Below are positions 58,354 through 64,000 of a DNA stretch of 64,000 bases, piece by piece. The notes beneath the pieces were generated by a model. That model did no database searches, was not told the DNA's origin, and worked only from the letters and a program-made list of their open reading frames with translations. The number at the start of each line of letters is the position of its first letter. The stretch's first letter is position 1. A program made the position numbers and the translations under genes. Source of the DNA: Sapria himalayana (taxonomy: Eukaryota; Streptophyta; Magnoliopsida; Malpighiales; Rafflesiaceae); NCBI GenBank assembly GCA_029783825.1, contig JAREIK010002053.1, positions 1,424,464 through 1,488,463 of the forward strand. The letters are read 5' to 3'.

Positions 58354-59150
58354 TGTCTACCCAAGTTTTGGCAAACTAATTTTTATTTTTAGTTTTGGTT
58401 TGAATTTAATTTTTTTAATGTTAGTTAGTTTACTTAAATGAAAACATTAGTGCTCTTATTAAATAAATATGGAATTTACATTTAATGTTAGTTACTTAGT
58501 TAGTTTAATGTTAATTTTTTTTACACAAATTTTGTTTTGAAAAAAAAAGGGGCATAAGGGTTGCTAACAAAGCTAACAAATCCATTCGACTTTATTAGGT
58601 TTTATGCAGGGCTGTCCATTTGTGGTATGTGCTGCACATTCGGAAAAGGGGAGAAAATTGTGATCATGCCATTTTTTTTCTCTTCTACAAGGTTTACAAA
58701 AGGTTTCGTAACCTTACTTCTTTCTCTTCTGTAACAAATAAAAGTGAGAAAGGAGAGTATTTTCTTCTAATTAATCATTTGTACTTAAGGTACTCCTGGG
58801 TGTCTGTATAACTGTGTTGTGCTCGTGTAGAGGAGATGATTCATGCAGTGCTTGTGTAGAGAAAATAATTTGTGTCGTTATCGTGGGTGTTTGGAAATTA
58901 CAAGATCCAAAAAATCAAACATCAAGTTATAATTAATGTGGTTTCAATTAAAAAAATTTTGACTTTGTTTCATGGGTATTTTTTTGGACATTGAATATTG
59001 ATAATTTGTAGTTTAATCTTTTCGAATATTCAACCATTTTGGTGAAGAGTATTTACTTTTATTTGAATTTATATTTTATAAGTTTTGGGTAAAATATAAT
59101 TGGGTTGTACTTGTGGTTGTAATTTTAGAATTTAGAATATGTATGTATGT
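58354..59150 (+). repeat. 3' LTR of the copia-like element
   Basis: Aligns with 36306-37650 minus the MITE. It starts TGTCTAC after a purine tract and includes TTTCTCTTCT, ATTTTTTTGGACATT and GTTGTAATTTTAG. It lacks both the MITE and the CACTA insertion and so preserves their empty sites (near 59030-59041 and 59117-59128). The exact 3' end is uncertain. The frame at 58620-58811 is not conserved in the 5' LTR. Confidence 0.78.
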
Positions 59151-59735
59151 ATATGGATCTATCTTTGGACTACAATAAATGAGTTCATTGGAACCCAATT
59201 TTTTGATCACAAAGCATTTTCTATTCTTCTTGCATTGTATTGGTTGATGTGCATTCATCTTGTTTCTCCACTAGTTCTATTTCCATAATCAAAGAGTCCA
59301 TAGGGCTGCACTAATCCATCAATTGATATTTTTTAACTATGGCTTCTATCGTATCTGGTAGTCATTAAAATTCCTGGAGTTCATCATGGTACAAAGTGGC
59401 TGCCATTACATTGCCCCCACCCAACATATCAAAGTATTTTGTTATATATTTATATATAATTATACATGTAAACATCTAATTATACACCCATAATTGCATA
59501 TGAATTGCATTGTGTGTGTGTGTGTGTGTGCGTATAATTAGATATTTACATATTTAATTATATATATATATATATATATAGGAGTGAGTAATTTCATGAA
59601 AAATGTGGCTCCAAAATGAAAATTTGTCATTCTTCTTAATGACAGAAGGTGAAAATATTTGTAAATGGAAATTTGATCAAGAATATTTTCATTAAGAACT
59701 TCTTATAATGATTATTATTGATGAATTATTATTTA
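59151..59735. other. Flank of the copia-like element, no gene seen
   Basis: No coding similarity recognised. A (GT)n run is near 59513-59531 and a (TA)n run near 59560-59580. Confidence 0.45.
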
Positions 59736-59739
59736 ATTT

Positions 59740-60860
59740 CATGAAAAATGCAGCTTCAAAAGATTTTATAGTGTGTTGGAACAAAATTTTCAACAAGTAG
59801 CCAAAACTATGATAGCTAACGATTGTGTTGAGATATATTTATTTAAGAGAAAAGGTAAATTAGATATTTAAGATCTCAATTTCACGAGTATCACTACCAC
59901 TAATTTTTGGATTTTTATCCAAAATTTTGATATGTCTTACAAGATACCTTATGATAAGAATTATAAGTTACAAAAAAAGATCATTACATTTTATATTATT
60001 CCAACTCCTCATCATGGTGAAATTATTATACAAGTTATAGATGGATGCTTGTTGGATGAGATATTGATAAACGTTGCATATCGGTCATAGATAATGCAAG
60101 TTCTAATGATATGATATCCATAAGTTTGACAATTAATTTAATTTATGATTATAATACTAATAGATAGAAACTTTTTTAATATGATATGTTTTCTATACCT
60201 TGAATTTGTAGCTAAATGATGAAATCATTGAGATTAAAGATTTACTTTTTCATCTTCATGGATATGTGAAACATGCGAGAAATTCTCATTCTAGTTTATA
60301 AGTGTTCAAAAAATATGTTGGAGAAGAAAGAAATGTGTCCAGCATATTTTTATGTTTGGATATGCCAACAAGGTGAAACATCACATATTTAATGATAAGT
60401 TATGCTCTTGCTCATATCAAATATTTGAACGAATAAAAAAACAAGATACAAACTGTACATTCGAACATGACCAGTTGATGTGTGAAGTAGATTGACTAAA
60501 AATGGGAAGCTTATTATTTTTTAGATAATTTGTATACCTTTATATTAAGCATTTCAAAGTCAAATTATGTCACTTCTAATACTTATCTTCATGAAGTGAA
60601 TTTCATATATAACTTTTTTTTCTTATGGTCACCAAGTGAGAATATTTTTTATGTGATATGATCTCAAAGATGAGTGTCAAATTTGAAAAATATTCTAACA
60701 TTACCCATGTGTATATGAAATTGATTGCGTTGGTGGTGTTAGATACTTGTTATAAGTTGAAATATAAAAAATTTTATTATTCAAAATTTTATCACTGCGT
60801 CATGATTGATAATGTTGGGCAATTCCTCTTCCAATTTATAATTTCTCAGATTCGAGAATA
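59740..60860 (+). pseudogene. Decayed hAT transposase (RICESLEEPER-like)
   Basis: The plus strand keeps, in order, blocks of a zf-BED hAT transposase without the zinc finger. A YKLQKKIITFYIIPTPHHGE block (about 59965-60020) is followed by a DNASSND-like block (near 60093), HGYVKHARNSHSSL (near 60260) and LCLDMPTR (near 60353). SENIFYVMISKMSVKFEKYSN comes next (60640-60700), then LDTCYKLKYKKFYYSKFYH (to about 60795). Stops and frameshifts lie between the blocks. The family RNase-H-like catalytic region cannot be intact. I found no inverted ends, and the hATC domain is missing, so this is a truncated internal fragment unrelated in position to the hAT at 52689. Confidence 0.75.
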
Positions 60861-60879
60861 AGAGAATAACAAACAGACA

Positions 60880-61330
60880 TCAATTGATAAATATCCACAA
60901 ACAACAAACTAATCCAACCATAACAGAATCAAAATCACCATAGCAAAAACACAAAAATAACGTGGTTCATTAGTTGTTCAGTATGACTAGCTACATCTAC
61001 CAGAAAATACTTATGCATTGCATATTATAACCAAAAAGAATGTCTTATAGTATGTGCAGCAATAGTCACGAAGAAATTCACGCAGATGAGAAAATGGAAA
61101 GATGTGTGAACAGTTCTAGAATGCAAAAAATAACAACCCGAAAAATAGAAATAAAAACAATTTATATTAAAACAATTTCTCGATTTAAATAACCAGAGTA
61201 GGTTGGATCATCGAACGGATCAGGCTCTGCTCCAAAAATTTCTTCGGCCCCCTACCCAGACAGCGGGATCTCTATTATTGTGCTACTACTACATTCCTAG
61301 CCTCTTAATATTTTCTTTCCTGCACTTAAA
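60880..61330. other. Possible LTR scrap
   Basis: An AACGTGGTTC word followed by a short gap and GACTAGCTACATCTACC resembles the sequence seen in some plant copia LTRs. A GC-richer stretch (61190-61300) follows. I found no partner LTR or boundaries, so the assignment is weak. Confidence 0.25.
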
Positions 61331-62800
61331 TGAAAATATTAAAATATAAACATTTTGATTATACAAATAGTTTATCAAAATAAACTATACATATACAACA
61401 GATAAGATAATCGAAAACATAAAATTTTTTTTATCAAGTTACTTTACCAATAATATTCATTGCCATAGCTAGACAACATTTCTATTAGTGTCATTGATTT
61501 TTTTTAACTCCAAATATATTCACAATAGTAACATAGATGTGGTAAATTATTCTTAATGAAAATAAAGAATATTAATATACATTTCTGAAGTTGAGAGAGT
61601 TATGGTGATTAAATCAAAGCTAGATCATTACTTATATGAATAGGTATGTTCTAGATTTTGATAAATTGGATTAGTGGAAAAGAAAAAATTTCTTTATATC
61701 ATGTTCGTATTTGTATTTCATAATGTTTCTATTTGTGTAACAATGAACACTTAAATATTTTTCATTTTTTTAATGATTAAAGGATCAACAAAATAGTAAA
61801 TTGATAATTAAAAATTTGAAAATGAGTTGCTTGAAGAAATTGATATATGTGATTTTTCATTTTTAGTGTTTTTTTTATGACTTGGAAGTGGAACATGGTC
61901 ACTTAGGTTACTTTTCAAAAGTGTTCATAAGTTTATATTATAAATTTTGTTTTATAACATTTCTATTTACATAACAATTAATACTAATATATTTTATATT
62001 TTTTTTTTGTACAAAGATTGAAGAATCAAACAATGAAGTGGGTAGAAAAAATGCAAATTAGCTTTTTTTTTTCTATTAACCCTATTAGTATTAACTTGAT
62101 GCATTATTATTATTTTTGATTGTCAAGGGCATTATGGACCTGAATGTATTTGTTTTTAATACTTGTGTTGGATAATGTATTACAAAAGTTAATAAAACAT
62201 GTCTGATTTGTTATTTTTTATTATATAATTACACATATATAATGATTTGTAGTGACAATTTTCTAAAATTTATATTTTGTAATTAAAACATCAAAATCAT
62301 ATAAAATTTTTATTAATTTTTATTTTTTCCAATTCCACTAACGACATATCCCGACACAATCAAACCCAACCTGATCTAACGTGAATTTCATAATTTCAAA
62401 TCATGATGGGTTGAGATTGAAGAATTTAACTTGAAACTTAGATTTTGTAATAACTTGGGTTGATATTTTTTGAATTCGAGTTGTATTTGGGTTGTCCCTC
62501 AACATGATCCAACATACCCTAATTTATTTGATCAAATAATGTATCAAATAACTTAAAAAAAATTATGCTTGGGTATCCAAACCAAGAAAAATTATGATTT
62601 ACTAACCAATTTTTTTATGGTTTGAAGCATGAAAATCCATCGATCCTAAAATATATATCTCTCTCTCACATAACGACATTAAAAAAAAGAATAATTATGT
62701 TTGGCTCTAACATTTTGAAAATTAGTTAGTAAAAAGTTATTCAATTTTTCAAATTCAAAAAAAAAATGCACCAAAAGAAAAAATAATTACATCTTGATAC
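61331..62800. other. AT-rich stretch, no gene seen
   Basis: No coding similarity. At 62330-62510 there are words such as ACACAATCAAACCCAACCTG and an imperfect inverse (TTGGGTTG) that could be an old MITE, without a target duplication. Confidence 0.4.
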
Positions 62801-62834
62801 AATCTAAAGTATTAATATGGAAATGCTAGAAGGG

Positions 62835-62990
62835 TAAGAGCTAGATGAAATATAATATAAATAGCATGCCATGATTTTTTACATCTTGGTCCATCTCATG
62901 CCATGTGTCATCTAAAAAAATACCATGTCTTGTTTTTTTTAAATAAAATCATGGGTAAGAGCTAGATGGAATCTAATATAAATACCATGC
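62835..62990. repeat. Direct repeat of about 40 bp, two copies
   Basis: GGTAAGAGCTAGATG(A/G)AAT(A/C)TAATATAAAT occurs near 62837 and near 62955, each followed by A(G/C)CATGC. The intervening DNA also repeats CCATG(C/T)... words. Confidence 0.7.
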
Positions 62991-63090
62991 TCATCTTTTT
63001 TAGTCACATATATATGTAGAGACAAACACACACATATATTATATTAAAAAATTATTTTTAGTGTGTGTGTGTGTGTATGCACATATGTAC

Positions 63091-63125
<35 letters not shown>

Positions 63126-64000
63126 TAACACACACATATTATATATATATTTGAAAGTGGTTCTAAATATGTATCTCAATATACTTATATATACATGATA
63201 TATTTCATCACATCCCATTCCCCGTTGGTCCCATTCATTCATCACACAATGAAAATATGTAATAAAATAAGATTTATTTTTCATACAAATGCTATTTTAC
63301 ACATACTTTTTTTTCGTTTGCTCAACGGAATAAAAAAAGCATCTAATACAACTCAAGATACAACTGTCTTTCAATAGACATGCGGTTTCGCATGTGGGGC
63401 TGTCATCTGCATTAGACTTGTACCTAAAAGGGGGTCTCATAATAAAGTAAGCAAATCTCAACAAAAATAAACTTTTACATGGCTACTTCCCACTTAACTA
63501 CACGTAAAAAAAATAAAATCATGCACACATATCAACACACATTCAAGTATAATATTTATATCAATTTAACTATATATGAAATATTTTATTCATATATTTC
63601 AAGTCTCACCAACTCCCCCACACATGTCAGAGTCAAGAATGATAAATTATTTATTTATATATATACTGGGCATACTCTAAAAAATATGAACTTTCTTCGA
63701 AAAATAATATAGGATATTCTTTGAAAAAAAAATTTTTAGACATTCTCCAATGAATATTAGACATTCTCCAAAAAATATGTACCTACTTTGAAAAATAATA
63801 TTTGATATTCTCCAAAAAATACCGTGTAGCTCAGTTTGGATGTTGTCCCATTGCGAGTCTACATAACTAATATCCATTATAATATTATATATATCATCCA
63901 TAAACATACTCATTTATTTGAGATATAACCTTACATATGAAATGCAAATATATCATTTATGATTAAATCATGTTTCACGCATAGTTATAACTACAATAAC
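62991..64000. other. AT-rich end of window with GT/CA microsatellites
   Basis: A (GT)n run (63060-63076) and a (CA)n run (63102-63124) face each other around TATATATATA and could fold into a hairpin. Short repeats of GACATTCTCCA and GATATTCTCCAAAAAAT lie at 63712-63825. No gene recognised. Confidence 0.5.

Noticed and set aside
61190..61300. GC-richer block considered as a possible tRNA or exon
   Set aside because: No cloverleaf, no A/B box pair and no open frame with recognisable similarity.
62330..62510. Possible additional MITE
   Set aside because: Weak inverted words only; no target duplication found.

Overview
This window is nuclear DNA from a flowering plant. It is very AT-rich, and every coding trace I can recognise belongs to plant transposable elements: CACTA (En/Spm), hAT, Mutator-like, RTE-type LINE and Ty1/copia. 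The one host-derived gene is a broken ADP-ribosylation factor (ARF) copy carried inside a CACTA element. I see no intact host gene, rRNA, tRNA, CRISPR array or bacterial-style operon. The sequence alone does not let me name the species.

Layout. From 594 to 1290 lies the 3' end of a copia element (RNase H end plus 3' LTR, minus strand). From about 1500 to 4705 lies a decayed RTE-clade LINE (plus strand), split at 4211-4435 by a small non-autonomous hAT with an 8-bp target duplication. From 6023 to 6793 lies a long-TIR Mutator-like element with a perfect 9-bp target duplication. From 7680 to 8340 lies a large GA-rich block. From 11500 to 13150 lies a decayed gag-like ORF of a retroelement. From 14030 to 14650 lies a degenerate tandem repeat of about 100 bp. 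From 15170 to 17850 lies a degraded hAT MITE followed by a decayed copia gag-protease-integrase region (minus strand).

The centre is dominated by two related CACTA elements in opposite orientation. Element 1 (18003-35153) has its transposase genes on the minus strand; element 2 (37651-56335) has them on the plus strand. They are head to head, 2.5 kb apart. Each has CACTA termini, subterminal repeats, a TNP2-type transposase gene with a DUF4218/DUF4216-like C-terminal part, a second gene with a Transposase_24 (Ptta/En/Spm) domain, and a GC-rich period-3 repeat module beyond the second gene. Element 1 also holds a full-length intronless ARF copy. Element 2 holds three tandem copies of the GC-rich module and is itself interrupted by a 3.4-kb hAT element with a perfect 8-bp target duplication.

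Element 2 sits inside the 5' LTR of a copia-like element whose two LTRs are at about 36306 and about 58354. That same LTR also holds a hAT MITE (37021-37557). The 3' LTR preserves the empty site for both insertions, so the insertion order can be read directly. The right flank (59150-64000) holds a second, heavily decayed hAT transposase (59740-60860), a possible LTR scrap and AT-rich DNA with microsatellites. All transposase and polyprotein reading frames carry stops or frameshifts, so the elements look non-functional as written.
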